Shown here in pieces: positions 18,117 through 27,407 of a stretch of 64,000 bases of DNA. The notes under the pieces are model-generated. The model saw nothing but the letters and a program-made list of their open reading frames with translations, did not search any database and was not told the DNA's origin. The stretch comes from Flavobacterium sp. KACC 22761 (GTDB lineage Bacteria; Bacteroidota; Bacteroidia; Flavobacteriales; Flavobacteriaceae), in the NCBI RefSeq assembly GCF_034058155.1, contig NZ_CP139148.1, positions 2,170,001 to 2,234,000 of the forward strand. Reading direction: 5' to 3'. Position numbers and translations under genes: made by a program. Position 1 is the first letter of the stretch. Each line of letters opens with the position of its first letter.

Positions 18117-19439
18117 TTAGTTTTGAGATTTTGCAGTTGGGATATAATCTAAAATCAAGCGCTGGTTTGGATTCAAGTATTTTTTTGCAACTTCTCTGAT
18201 TTCCTCTCTGGTAATAGAATGGTAAATATCAATTTCAGTATTAATCAAATTTACGTCTCCATAAAGCAAATAATAAGAAGCAAGATTTTCTGCAATTCCT
18301 TCTACGCTTGAATTCGCATTCACAAAATTATTATCGAATTTGTTTTGCAATTTTTCGTAATCTTTTTCAGAAATCAAATCAGTTTGGATTTTTACGATTT
18401 CTTCATCCATTTCTTTTAAAATGTCTGCCGTTGTGTTTGGAGCCATTGGTAAGCCATATAAAATGTACGTTCCGTAATCTTCTTGGCTAAAGCCAACTGC
18501 ACCAATTTGAAGCGCCATTTTTTTGTCGTCAACGATTTTTTTGTAAAGCTTTGAACTTTTTCCATCACTTAAATATGAAGAGATCAAATCTAGAACTCTG
18601 GCATCTCTGGTTTTCATCGAAGGTGTTCTGTATGAAGCAACAACCATCGGAATCTGAATATTTGGATCTTCGTAAGTTGCTTTTATAGTCTGCGTAATTG
18701 GTTCTTCAGTATAAGTTTGTTTTTTAACTTCTTCACCTCTTGGAATTGGGCCAAAATACTTCTGAACCCATTCTTTGGCTTTGGTCTTGTCGAAATCTCC
18801 GGCAACAACTAAAACAGCATTATTTGGTGTATAGAATTTTTTGTTGAATGCCTGAAATTCTTCAAGAGTTGCGGCATCTAGATCTTTCATTGAGCCAATA
18901 GTTGTCCAGCGATACGGGTGATTTTTGAACATATTCTTTTTAACTTCTGGAAGAATGTTTCCGTAAGGCTGATTGTCGTAACGCATTCTTTTTTCTTCTT
19001 TTACCACTTCATTCTGCGTATCAACTCCAATTTTGTTGATGATTGGATGCATCAATCTTTCTGATTCCATCCATAAGCCTAATTCTAAATTATTTGATGG
19101 GAAAACTTCATAATAATACGTTCTGTCGTCAGAAGTATTGGCGTTGTTTACGCCTCCGTTTGCTGTAACGATCTTCATCCATTCGCCACGTTTAATATTT
19201 TGAGTGCCTTCAAACAACAAATGTTCAAAAAAATGTGCAAAACCTGTTCGGTCAGGACGTTCATCTTTTGAGCCTACGTGATACATTACAGATGTAATAA
19301 CCACGGGCGCCGATGGATCGTTATGCAAAATCACGTGCATTCCGTTGTCTAAGTTATATTCTTCAAAAGCCACCTTCTGAGCATGCGCTACTCCTCCAAG
19401 CATTAGTGCTGCACTTAACATCATTATTGAATTTTTCAT
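18117..19439 (-). CDS. M16 family zinc metallopeptidase, catalytic subunit
   Basis: 440-residue periplasmic peptidase. Signal peptide of 20 residues (A-H-A before Q21). The inverted zinc motif H69-F-F-E72-H73 lies in TGFAHFFEHLLFEGT, and the third ligand is expected in the downstream E-V-V-K-E-E-K-R helix. A second M16 domain with the conserved R/Y region follows. Its stop is 13 nt before the inactive-subunit gene, so the two are co-transcribed and probably form a clamshell dimer that degrades peptides. It could be a pitrilysin- or PqqL-like enzyme; the substrate is not evident. Confidence 0.93.
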   Translation of the reverse strand: MKNSIMMLSAALMLGGVAHAQKVAFEEYNLDNGMHVILHNDPSAPVVITSVMYHVGSKDERPDRTGFAHFFEHLLFEGTQNIKRGEWMKIVTANGGVNNANTSDDRTYYYEVFPSNNLELGLWMESERLMHPIINKIGVDTQNEVVKEEKRMRYDNQPYGNILPEVKKNMFKNHPYRWTTIGSMKDLDAATLEEFQAFNKKFYTPNNAVLVVAGDFDKTKAKEWVQKYFGPIPRGEEVKKQTYTEEPITQTIKATYEDPNIQIPMVVASYRTPSMKTRDARVLDLISSYLSDGKSSKLYKKIVDDKKMALQIGAVGFSQEDYGTYILYGLPMAPNTTADILKEMDEEIVKIQTDLISEKDYEKLQNKFDNNFVNANSSVEGIAENLASYYLLYGDVNLINTEIDIYHSITREEIREVAKKYLNPNQRLILDYIPTAKSQN

Positions 19440-19655
19440 GTGAGATTAATAAATTTATAATACCTAAAAACAAGTAGGTAGCAAAAAGTTGATTATAGTT
19501 ACTTCAAAAATAGTCTTTTTTGTGTATTATTTTAGGATTTGTGCATTTACCCTTGTGAATTAATATGAATTTACTGAGTTTTTTGATTTTTAAATTGTTT
19601 AAAAAGCTTGAAAAACAGCTGTTAAACATGAAAAAAATATTTTTGCTTTTAGGGA

Positions 19656-19685
19656 TTGCGTAGTAAATTTTTAGTTGTATATTTG
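19656..19685 (+). promoter_or_regulatory. Promoter of rplU-rpmA, Bacteroidota consensus
   Basis: TTG (19656-19658) is followed after 19 nt by TATATTTG (19678-19685), a full match to TTG-N17-23-TAnnTTTG, 30 nt upstream of the rplU start. The rest of the 19440-19655 gap is AT-rich with no gene I can support. Confidence 0.82.
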
Positions 19686-19715
19686 CAACCTTAAAAATCA
19701 ATAAATCAATTTGAT

Positions 19716-20153
19716 ATGTATGCAATCGTAGAGATAGCAGGGCAACAATTTAAAGTAAGCAAAGACTTAAAGGTTTATGTTCACCGTTTAGCTAATGAAG
19801 AAGGTTCAAAAGTTTCTTTTGATAAAGTTCTTTTATTAGATGACAATGGAAATGTAACTTTAGGCGCCCCAGCTATAGAAGGTGCTTCAGTAGAAGCTAA
19901 AGTGTTACAACACTTAAAAGGTGATAAAGTTATCGTTTTCAAAAAGAAAAGAAGAAAAGGATACAAAAAAAGAAATGGTCACAGACAATATCTTACACAA
20001 ATTGTAATTGAAGGTATTACTGCGGCAGGAGGAACTAAAAAAGCAGCAGCTAAAAAAGCAGTTGTAGCAGAAGAAGCAGCTACTGAAGAAGTTGAAGCTC
20101 CAAAAGCAAAAAAAGCAGCTCCAAAAGCAAAAAAAGAGACTACTAAAGAATAA
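19716..20153 (+). CDS. rplU: 50S ribosomal protein L21 with charged C-terminal tail
   Basis: 145-residue bL21. The globular part (about 1-102) has the family start MYAIVEIAGQQFKVSKD and the KKKRRKGYKKRNGHRQ rRNA-binding loop. The last 40 or so residues form an Ala/Lys/Glu low-complexity tail (KKAAAKKAVVAEEAATEEVE...) beyond the usual length of about 103 residues; such tails occur in Bacteroidota ribosomal proteins. It precedes rpmA by 24 nt in the standard L21-L27 operon, driven by the promoter at 19656-19685. Confidence 0.97.
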   Translation: MYAIVEIAGQQFKVSKDLKVYVHRLANEEGSKVSFDKVLLLDDNGNVTLGAPAIEGASVEAKVLQHLKGDKVIVFKKKRRKGYKKRNGHRQYLTQIVIEGITAAGGTKKAAAKKAVVAEEAATEEVEAPKAKKAAPKAKKETTKE

Positions 20154-20177
20154 TAACAATATTTAAACTCATACGTC

Positions 20178-20438
20178 ATGGCTCACAAGAAAGGTGTCGG
20201 TAGTTCGAAGAATGGTAGAGAATCAGAATCAAAACGTCTAGGCGTTAAGATTTATGGTGGTCAAGCTGCTATTGCTGGTAACATCATCGTTAGACAAAGA
20301 GGTTCAAAACACAATCCGGGTGAAAACGTTTACATCAGTAAAGATCACACACTACACGCAAGAGTAGCTGGAGTTGTTAAGTTCCAAAAGAAAAGAGATA
20401 ACAAATCTTATGTATCTATTATCCCATTCGAGGCATAA
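20178..20438 (+). CDS. rpmA: 50S ribosomal protein L27
   Basis: 86-residue bL27. The N-terminus [19 protein letters not shown] reaches toward the peptidyl transferase centre, and [16 protein letters not shown] and [15 protein letters not shown] are family hallmarks. There is no cleavable N-terminal extension of the Firmicutes type. Last gene of the L21-L27 operon, followed by a terminator. Confidence 0.98.
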
Positions 20439-20459
20439 TAAGCATAGATTACTTTTTAT

Positions 20460-20491
20460 AAAAAACCCGTTCAGAAATGATCGGGTTTTTT
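20460..20491 (+). terminator. Terminator after rpmA
   Basis: aaaaaacccg and cgggtttttt pair around an 11-nt loop and end in a T-run, 22 nt after the stop codon. Confidence 0.85.
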
Positions 20492-20641
20492 GTTTTTAGA
20501 ATGTTGTGTTTGGAATTATTCATTTTTATTTTACTGACGAAGGAAGCGTGCGTGAAATTTCAATATTATTGGCGCCAATCTTTGTAGAGTTTCTAGTGTG
20601 ATTCCTCGTTTCTTGCTATGACAAGATTGCGCGAAAAAAAA

Positions 20642-20690
20642 CTTTTGTCAAAGTTCAAAACTTTTGTCAAAGTTCAAAACTTTGACAAAG
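20642..20690. repeat. Repeated tgtcaaagttc unit forming a hairpin
   Basis: Two direct copies of cttttgtcaaagttcaaaa are followed by ctttgacaaag, so the second copy can pair with the complement (gtcaaagt / actttgac). Same family as the hairpin at 15959-15989. It lies just past the end of the AsmA gene and may act as its terminator. The 20492-20641 stretch holds no visible gene. Confidence 0.65.
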
Positions 20691-20730
20691 GTCTCGGAGT
20701 ATTTTAAATTTGGATTTTGGAATTTGATTC

Positions 20731-23487
20731 TTATTCCCCAGTATCTTTAGTTTCTTCTAAATCCTGAGATTTTTTACCAACTTTTATTTTTGGATTATCC
20801 TGTGTTCCAGTAACTGTAAGCGGAATTCCGAAAATACCTAACGGAGGCAATCCTAAGCGCATTTTTAAATTCAATTTTCCGTCTAAGCTTGTTGTGCCTT
20901 CAATTCTTGGTCTAAAGCCAGCAAATTTGAATTTAAAGCGTTCTACAGTCATGATATTGTTTTTGATTGTAGTTTTAATATCCACTTTAGAAACGTCTGG
21001 ATTTTTTATAGATTCTGTGTTGGTTTCTTTGCTTACGGCGCTAAACATTTTCAATCCTCGAACTTTTACATCTTTTACAGAAAGTGTTCCGCCACCAATA
21101 AGCGAAGGATAAACGGGCTCCATATTTGCATTCAAACGCCCTTTTAATTGATAGTCTAAAGAAACAATTCCTTGTGCCTTTTCGGCAGCGCTAGCCATTT
21201 TTCTGAACACTTCGACTTCATTATAAGCGCGCTTGATGTCAAAATCTGTTGCTTTTATGGCGTAATCAAAATTTGCTTTTTGAGGTGTTACAGCTTGATA
21301 ATTGGCATTCATGGTTACTTTGCAGCCTATTAAATCAAAACCTGTATTTTGCATTGTCAGTTTGCCTTTGTTCATGCTTAGGTTTCCAGTTGCATTTTGC
21401 AAATTGAGTTTGTCGAAGTTTACTTTTTGTGCATTTGCTGTAAACTGCAAATTCAAATTTGTTGGAATGATAATAACGCCACTTTGTGTATTTGCTGTTT
21501 TTGTTTCGGGTTTTGGAGTTGAATTTTCTGTAACAGAAGTCCCAGCTGTTGTTTCTGACATAAATTCATCAACATTAATATATCTTGATGAAGATTTAAA
21601 AGAGCCTTTTAAGATGCCTGTATTTGTGGTTGCATAGTTAAAGACATTCTGCAAATAACCATTCATTTTAAAATCAGACTTTCCGTATGTGGCCAAAAAG
21701 TTGTTGAAATACATTTTGTCCTGATTGATCTTAAAAATTCCTTCTTTGATGATGAATTTTTTAGGAAGATATTCAGATGTAATGCCGATGTTTCTCAATT
21801 CAAGCGTTCCTTTATTGTGCAATTTGCTGTAATTTCCTTTTTCAGCGTCGCTTTGTTTTCCTTTTAAGACCACATCAGCTTTCACGAAACCATCTAAATC
21901 AAGACCTTTTTGAGAGAAAACTTTATAGATTTTATTTACATCCAATTCTCCTTTAGCTTTTATGTCATAAGTCAAATCATCAAAGTTGCTCAAGTCAGCT
22001 TCTACAAAAACAGGTTTTCCTTCAAAAGTAAATTGCGCCGGTTTTAGTTTTACTTTCAAATCGTCATAAGTTCCTTTTTGATTGTCAATTCTCGATTTTA
22101 CGGTAATATTGGTAATTGGGTTTGGATAATAAGGCGTTTTTAAATAACCGTTTTCCAAGTTAATTGTTCCTTGTGTTTTTGGAAAAAGCCTGTTCTTTTG
22201 GTCAAATTTTCCGTTTACAACAGCGTCTCCGTCAAGATTTCCTTTTAATACGATATTTGGAATTCCTAGAGCTGACATCAATTTTCCAAGATCGATTTTA
22301 GCTTTTAAATCCGCGTCAATATTTGGAGTATTTACACCAACAACGTGAAATTTCGATTTCAAATAATCTTTATTGATGTTTAATGATAGGTTTTTGGCCT
22401 CAATATCTGCAAGATCTGGATTTAGATTCGGGACTCTGGTTTTAATGTCTAGATTCAGGTTTGAAACCGGAAATGCACTTTTGTTATAATTTACAAATCC
22501 GCTGTCGATTTTTACGTCTAAATCTAATTCGGGAGCAATATTTTGAGAAGCAATATAATCGCCTTTTAACGTCAAAAGAAGATTCGTATTTCCTTTTAAT
22601 TCGGCTTTAGAAAGCCATGTAATGTATTTTGGCGGAAACGCTGTAAAAACATCATATAAGTTGCTATTGTTTGATTTTATAACAAAATCCATATTGTAGC
22701 CGTCTTTCAGAAAGTCAAATTTCCCTTTAAAATCTACTACAAGCTGATTGATTTTCAAGTTGTTTTGTTGGAAGAAAAAGGATAAGGAATTTACATTTAC
22801 TTTCGTAATCAAATCAGCATCGACTTTTTTGTTCATTAAATAAGGCTCATTTTCATAAATCACATTCAGCTTCTCGATTTTGGCTTTCGAATACAAATCA
22901 AAAACGGATTTATTTAAATCTCCATTTCCTAGATAATTAAATCCAAAAGCATCAAGATGAACTTTGGTCGATTGGTCGTCGTAAATTATTTTACTGTTTA
23001 AAATCTGAATTCGTTCTAATTTTAAAGCGGTTTCAGTGCTGTCTTCGGGTTTTGATGAAGCTTTAGATTTGTAAATATTGTAGTTTGCCTCACCATTTGG
23101 ATTCACTTTTACATTGATAAACGAATCTGATAAATAAATCTGATCAATTTTTACCGTTTTGCTGAAAACTAAGCTGGCAACATTTATTCCGAAGGAAACT
23201 TCTTTTGCCGTAATGAATTTTTCATTCGCATAAGGCGCTGATCCATTCAGGTTTAAGTCGCTTAAGGTTAGAGTAAGTGAAGGGAAATGATGGAAAAATG
23301 AAACCGAAACATCAGAATAATTCAGTTCTGCGCTCAGTTTTTCATTTGCTGTTTTCTTAATTTGTTCTTTAATCTTATCTGCAAAAATAATCGGAGTTAA
23401 AAAAAGCAGTGCTACGATAACCACGAAAGTTATTCCAAGATATTTTGCAGTTTTTAATAAAATGGATTTGATTTTGCTTTTGGACAT
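20731..23487 (-). CDS. AsmA family protein, large periplasmic bridge-type protein
   Basis: 918 residues. One transmembrane segment near the N-terminus (about 15-35: YLGITFVVIVALLFLTPIIF) precedes a long beta-rich periplasmic region. The AsmA-like N-terminus (NEKLSAELNYSDVSVSFFHHFPSLTLTLSDLNL) and the C-terminal AsmA_2 stretch (about 690-890: GTLSVKDVKVRGLKMFSAVS...RIEGTTSLDGKLNLKMRLGLPPLGIFGIPLTVTGT) are typical. Related proteins (AsmA, TamB, YhdP) form hydrophobic grooves that move phospholipid between membranes. The gene follows miaE by 48 nt on the same strand. Family secure; transport role is by analogy. Confidence 0.88.
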   Translation of the reverse strand: MSKSKIKSILLKTAKYLGITFVVIVALLFLTPIIFADKIKEQIKKTANEKLSAELNYSDVSVSFFHHFPSLTLTLSDLNLNGSAPYANEKFITAKEVSFGINVASLVFSKTVKIDQIYLSDSFINVKVNPNGEANYNIYKSKASSKPEDSTETALKLERIQILNSKIIYDDQSTKVHLDAFGFNYLGNGDLNKSVFDLYSKAKIEKLNVIYENEPYLMNKKVDADLITKVNVNSLSFFFQQNNLKINQLVVDFKGKFDFLKDGYNMDFVIKSNNSNLYDVFTAFPPKYITWLSKAELKGNTNLLLTLKGDYIASQNIAPELDLDVKIDSGFVNYNKSAFPVSNLNLDIKTRVPNLNPDLADIEAKNLSLNINKDYLKSKFHVVGVNTPNIDADLKAKIDLGKLMSALGIPNIVLKGNLDGDAVVNGKFDQKNRLFPKTQGTINLENGYLKTPYYPNPITNITVKSRIDNQKGTYDDLKVKLKPAQFTFEGKPVFVEADLSNFDDLTYDIKAKGELDVNKIYKVFSQKGLDLDGFVKADVVLKGKQSDAEKGNYSKLHNKGTLELRNIGITSEYLPKKFIIKEGIFKINQDKMYFNNFLATYGKSDFKMNGYLQNVFNYATTNTGILKGSFKSSSRYINVDEFMSETTAGTSVTENSTPKPETKTANTQSGVIIIPTNLNLQFTANAQKVNFDKLNLQNATGNLSMNKGKLTMQNTGFDLIGCKVTMNANYQAVTPQKANFDYAIKATDFDIKRAYNEVEVFRKMASAAEKAQGIVSLDYQLKGRLNANMEPVYPSLIGGGTLSVKDVKVRGLKMFSAVSKETNTESIKNPDVSKVDIKTTIKNNIMTVERFKFKFAGFRPRIEGTTSLDGKLNLKMRLGLPPLGIFGIPLTVTGTQDNPKIKVGKKSQDLEETKDTGE

Positions 23488-23535
23488 GATAAAATATTTA
23501 GATTAGAAAAAATGATAAAAAAACATGGATTTTAT

Positions 23536-24117
23536 TTATCCGTGAACAGTTTCATTTTTACCATAATTGGTAATGATAGAACCTTCGTATTCAATCCACT
23601 CTTTCCAGCGTTTGTCAATGTCAATATTGTCTTGGTATTTTCTGGCAAATCCTAAAAACGTAGTATAATGTCCGGCTTCAGAAATCATTAAATCACGATA
23701 AAATTTAGCTAATTCTTCATCTTTTATATTTTCCGAAAGTACTTTAAAACGCTCACAGCTTCTCGCTTCGATCATTGCCGAGAATAATAAACGATCACAA
23801 AGTGCATCTCTTCGGCTTCCGTCTTTTTTCATGAATTTAAAAAGCTCGTTTACATAATGATCTTTTCTTTCACGGCCTAACGTAAGTCCGCGTTCCTTAA
23901 TGATATTATGAACCATTTGAAAATGTTCCAGTTCTTCTCTGGCAATTTCAAGCATTTCGGTTACCAGTTCTTCAATTTCAGAGTTATAAGTGACGATACT
24001 GATCGCGTTTGAAGCTGCCTTTTGTTCACACCAGGCATGATCCGTTAAAATTTCTTCGATATTTGACTCAACGATATTTACCCAGCGAGGGTCTGTAGCT
24101 AATTTTAATCCTAACAT
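23536..24117 (-). CDS. miaE: tRNA-(ms2io6A)-hydroxylase
   Basis: 193-residue non-haem diiron monooxygenase that hydroxylates the isopentenyl group of ms2i6A37 in tRNA. The ferritin-like four-helix bundle carries paired carboxylate/His motifs: EELEH (about residues 61-65) and SEAGH in the C-terminal third, with further Glu ligands in between (EARSCERF). Length and pattern match MiaE. It has its own likely promoter in the 113-nt gap shared with the divergent glycosyltransferase gene. Confidence 0.92.
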   Translation of the reverse strand: MLGLKLATDPRWVNIVESNIEEILTDHAWCEQKAASNAISIVTYNSEIEELVTEMLEIAREELEHFQMVHNIIKERGLTLGRERKDHYVNELFKFMKKDGSRRDALCDRLLFSAMIEARSCERFKVLSENIKDEELAKFYRDLMISEAGHYTTFLGFARKYQDNIDIDKRWKEWIEYEGSIITNYGKNETVHG

Positions 24118-24230
24118 AATTTCCCAGCATTTAGATTTTGCAAAATTAGTGTTTTTTTACGACCGAATATCTGGAAATTGGGTGCAAATCCGCAGAAAAA
24201 AGCATTATTTTGTAATATGAAACAAAGATT

Positions 24231-25472
24231 ATGAATCAAATTAAAAAACTTTTGATTATTGGGTTTGTTTGGCCCGAGCCAAAGTCCTCTGCAGCAGGTG
24301 GAAGAATCATGCAATTGATTTCTATTTTTAAGCAAAACGGCTTCGAAATTACATTTGCAAGCGCAGCTCAGGACAGCGATTTTATGGTTGATTTGTCTGA
24401 ATTTGGAGTAATAAAAAAAAGTATTGAACTTAATTCTTCGAGTTTTGATGATTTTATAAAAGAATTAAATCCAGATGTTGTTTTGTTTGATCGTTTTATG
24501 ATCGAAGAACAGTTTGGTTGGAGAGTGGTTGAAAAGTGTCCAAAAGCGATCCGAATTTTAGATACTGAAGATTTGCATTGTTTAAGAACCGCAAGGCAAA
24601 AAGCTTTTAAAGAAAACCGCATTTGCGAATTAGAAGATTTACTGTCTGAAGAAGTGGCAAAAAGAGAAATTGCTAGTGTTTTACGTTGCGATTTATCTTT
24701 GATTATTTCTGAATTTGAAATGAATATTCTAAAAGATGTTTTCAAGATTAATGGAGACTTACTTTTTTATCTTCCTTTTTTGGTTGATGAAATGAAAGAG
24801 GAAGATTTGCTAGAATTGCCTTCTTTTGAAGATCGAAAGAATTTTGTTTTCATCGGAAATTTTCTTCACGAACCCAATTGGAATACCGTTCAATATTTAA
24901 AAGAAGCCATTTGGCCTTCTATAAAAAAAGATTTTCCAGAAGCAGTTTTGAAGGTTTATGGCGCTTATCCTTCGCAGAAAGTGTTGCAGTTGCATCAGCC
25001 TAAAAACGGTTTTTGCATTATGGGAAGAGCAGAAGATGCCAACGAAATAGTAAAAAATGCAAAAGTACTTTTAGCGCCAATTCGCTTTGGAGCTGGTCTG
25101 AAAGGAAAACTATTAGAAGCCATGCAATGCGGAACGCCGAGTGCAACCACAACAATTGGTTCTGAAGCCATGCATGCAAATTTGCCTTGGAATGGTTTTA
25201 TTGAAGATGATGCAGTAGAATTTGCTAAAAAAGCTATTGCGCTGTATCAAAATGAAAATCTTTGGAAGCAGTCTCAGAAAAATGGAATTGCAATTATTAA
25301 TGAATGTTATCAAAAAAGCAATTATTCTGTTCAACTAATTTCTTTGGTAAATTTACTTTTAATAGATTCTAAAAGTCATCGTCTCCATAATTTTATGGGA
25401 AATCTGTTGCAGCATCATGCGTTTAAAAGCACAATGTACATGTCAAAATGGATTGAAGCGAAAAATAAGTAA
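24231..25472 (+). CDS. Glycosyltransferase (GT4-like)
   Basis: 413-residue cytoplasmic protein. It starts KKLLIIGFVWPEPKSSAAGGRIMQ, the beta-strand/loop of a GT-B fold sugar transferase. The C-terminal half has FIGNFLHEPNWNTVQYL, then LKVYGAYPSQKV, IMGRAEDANEIVKNAKVLLAPIRFGAGLKGKLLEAMQCGTPSATT, the nucleotide-sugar binding and E-x7-E-like region of GT4/GT1 enzymes. Acceptor and donor cannot be told, and no polysaccharide operon surrounds it. Convergent with the AraC gene. Confidence 0.85.
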   Translation: MNQIKKLLIIGFVWPEPKSSAAGGRIMQLISIFKQNGFEITFASAAQDSDFMVDLSEFGVIKKSIELNSSSFDDFIKELNPDVVLFDRFMIEEQFGWRVVEKCPKAIRILDTEDLHCLRTARQKAFKENRICELEDLLSEEVAKREIASVLRCDLSLIISEFEMNILKDVFKINGDLLFYLPFLVDEMKEEDLLELPSFEDRKNFVFIGNFLHEPNWNTVQYLKEAIWPSIKKDFPEAVLKVYGAYPSQKVLQLHQPKNGFCIMGRAEDANEIVKNAKVLLAPIRFGAGLKGKLLEAMQCGTPSATTTIGSEAMHANLPWNGFIEDDAVEFAKKAIALYQNENLWKQSQKNGIAIINECYQKSNYSVQLISLVNLLLIDSKSHRLHNFMGNLLQHHAFKSTMYMSKWIEAKNK

Positions 25473-25527
25473 GCAGTAACAGTTTACAGTAATCAGCAGA
25501 CTGCGACTGAAAAACTGCGACTCTAAA
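25473..25527. repeat. Short intergenic repeat with duplicated actgcgact
   Basis: Two copies of ACTGCGACT (near 25500 and 25515) within a cagtaacagtttacagtaatcagcag context lie between convergent genes. This resembles cagt-rich flavobacterial intergenic repeats. Confidence 0.45.
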
Positions 25528-26406
25528 CTAAGCTTCCATTTTTCCAAAACCAACTGTTTCGCGATAAATCTGAGGAGAAACATCTGCATTGGTTTTAAAG
25601 AAACGGCTGAAGTAATGTTCGTCGTCATAACCTAACTCGTAGGCAATTTCTTTTACAGTTTTGTTGGTCAAGTACAATTCTCTTTTGGCTTCAATAATAA
25701 TTCTTTCTGAAATTAAATCGGTTAAGGTTTTATTGAAATAATTCTTAGATAATTTTGCCAAAGCTTTTGGAGAAATATTCAGCAATTCCGCATAATTTCC
25801 GGCTGAATGTTTGGTTTTAAAATTCAATTCAATTGCATCTTTCAAGCTTTGAAGAATTAAAGGTTCTTTTGAATCTGGAACCGATTTCATTTCTTCTAAT
25901 TGTTCTGTTTTTAATCTCGAAGCGGTGATTAAAAAGATTTTTAAATATGAAATCAGCAACTCATATTGCGCCAATTCAGCATTCTGAATTTCAGCTTTCA
26001 TTTGATCAATAACCATATTAATAGTCTTCGAAGCTTGTTCTGTAACTTGAACATACGGAGGCTGATAGATGTTATTGAACAAAACACCATTGCACGAAAC
26101 CTCTTTTTGATGCATATGAATGCAATAAAAATCAGGATGAAAATGAATGGCAATTCCTTCAATCGGTTCGTTTACACAAAGCATAAAAGGCTGATACGGA
26201 GAAAAGGCGAGAAGAGAGTTTTCTTCAAAATGATGTTCAGCAAAATCAGCTTTTACTTTGCCTTTTCCTTTGGTGACCCAAATTAATGAGTAATAATTGT
26301 TTCGTTGTAAATGGTCGAAATGGCTGTTGTCATCAAAAGGAAGGATTTTAAAAGCCAAATTCCCATTCTGCGGATTGATTAAAGTAAAAACATTTTGAGA
26401 ACTCAT
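25528..26406 (-). CDS. AraC family transcriptional regulator
   Basis: 292 residues from ATG 26406. N-terminal cupin-like sensor half (about 1-150; ISLIWVTKGKGKVKADF-like and NSLLAFSPYQPFMLC) and a C-terminal double helix-turn-helix of AraC/XylS type (about 190-285: HSAGNYAELLNISPKALAKLSK, then TVKEIAYELGYDDEHYFSRFFK). A start at 26442 is possible but would place translation initiation inside the hairpin that ends the upstream gene, so 26406 is preferred. Just downstream of an AhpD-like gene on the same strand, which it may control. The effector is unknown. Confidence 0.9.
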   Translation of the reverse strand: MSSQNVFTLINPQNGNLAFKILPFDDNSHFDHLQRNNYYSLIWVTKGKGKVKADFAEHHFEENSLLAFSPYQPFMLCVNEPIEGIAIHFHPDFYCIHMHQKEVSCNGVLFNNIYQPPYVQVTEQASKTINMVIDQMKAEIQNAELAQYELLISYLKIFLITASRLKTEQLEEMKSVPDSKEPLILQSLKDAIELNFKTKHSAGNYAELLNISPKALAKLSKNYFNKTLTDLISERIIIEAKRELYLTNKTVKEIAYELGYDDEHYFSRFFKTNADVSPQIYRETVGFGKMEA

Positions 26407-26427
26407 GATTTCTTTTGTTTTTGAAAG

Positions 26428-26468
26428 TATAAAGATAGCCATGAAATAAATTCACAGCTATCTTTATA
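26428..26468 (-). terminator. Terminator after AhpD-like gene
   Basis: Perfect 12-bp arms (26428-26439, 26457-26468; tataaagatagc core) lie 36 nt past the stop of the minus-strand gene at 26505. Its position decides the AraC start codon. Confidence 0.75.
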
Positions 26469-26504
26469 AATTGTTTTTTGTTATAGTGATTGTGCAAATC
26501 TTGA

Positions 26505-27035
26505 TTAAACTGCCGGAAAATCAATTTCTGTATTTGCTACATTATTAAAGTAGTTTGTTAAAACGTTTAAAGCTACGTGACCAATAATTTCTGCAATTTC
26601 AGCATCAGAAACTCCTGCATTTTTGGCTTTATTTACATCTTCGTCATTTACTAAACCGCCTTTGCTGATTAATGTTTTAGCCAATTGTAAAATTGCTTCT
26701 GTTTTCGCATCATCAGAATTTCCAGATCTTGCTGCTTTTAAAACTGCTGGATCTGCTTTCACTAATTTTTCTCCAATAAAAGTGTGAGCTGCTAAACAGT
26801 AATCACAAGAATTGCTTTCTGAAACTGCCAGAGCGATTAATTCTCCTGTTTTTGCGCTTAATTTTCCGTGGCTTAGAGCACCACTTAAGTTTAAATATCC
26901 TTCCAGAACTGCTGGAGAATTTCCCATTGTTCTCATCATGTTTGGTACAACGCCTAATTTTGCCTGAACTGCGTTGAATAAATCTTTAGTTTTTCCTGTT
27001 ACTTCTTCTGGGTTTAAAGCTGTTAATCGTGCCAT
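26505..27035 (-). CDS. Carboxymuconolactone decarboxylase/AhpD family protein
   Basis: 176-residue all-helical protein with the AhpD redox motif E73-x3-C77-D-Y-C80-x3-H84 (in SESNSCDYCLAAH), which in AhpD relays electrons to a peroxiredoxin. The frame MARLTALNPEEVTGKTKDLFNAVQ...PNMMRTMGNSP is typical of the peroxidase-related branch. It may reduce peroxides or detoxify reactive compounds. An AraC regulator gene follows directly on the same strand, a common pairing. Biochemical role inferred from motif. Confidence 0.9.
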   Translation of the reverse strand: MARLTALNPEEVTGKTKDLFNAVQAKLGVVPNMMRTMGNSPAVLEGYLNLSGALSHGKLSAKTGELIALAVSESNSCDYCLAAHTFIGEKLVKADPAVLKAARSGNSDDAKTEAILQLAKTLISKGGLVNDEDVNKAKNAGVSDAEIAEIIGHVALNVLTNYFNNVANTEIDFPAV

Positions 27036-27173
27036 TTTTATTTAATTTTTAAAGTTGTTATTTGTTGTTGTCTTTTGACATTACAAAGTTGCGACGATTA
27101 CAGATTTTAGAACATGGAGAATGTACGCTATGTGATGGACAATTTTCCCTGAGCTAATTTTTAGTGTTTTTTA

Positions 27174-27330
27174 GGAGCTAATCCAGCTTTCCGTTTCAAG
27201 TCCTCGCTCAAAACTTTAATTTTCTAAACCATAAAACGAGCTTCCGTTGGTCGCTGTTTTCTGGTAAGAAAATTAGAGTTTCGAGCTCCGGGCTTTCCAC
27301 TTCAATCTGGGCTAGGGCACTCGTTTTCAT
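27174..27330. repeat. Composite intergenic repeat with gagct...gctttccRYttcaa units
   Basis: Two related units, ggagctaatccagctttccg and cgagctccgggctttccac, each followed by ttcaa, flank an inverted segment (aaactttaattttc and gaaaattagagttt). The element ends gggctagggca, a sequence I associate with flavobacterial dispersed repeats. This explains most of the 540-nt gap between the AhpD-like and M1 genes. Confidence 0.6.
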
Positions 27331-27407
27331 AAGAATGTTTTCGTTTATTTTGTCATTTCGAGGAACGAGAAATCACACTAGAAATTCTGCAAACAATTCA
27401 CGCAATC

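Noticed and set aside
19504..19725. 73-codon minus-strand frame before rplU
   Set aside because: Overlaps the rplU promoter and start codon, and is Lys/Ile/Phe-rich like translated AT-rich DNA.
26407..26442. ATG 26442 as AraC regulator start
   Set aside because: It lies within the terminator hairpin of the upstream gene; ATG 26406 directly after is more plausible.
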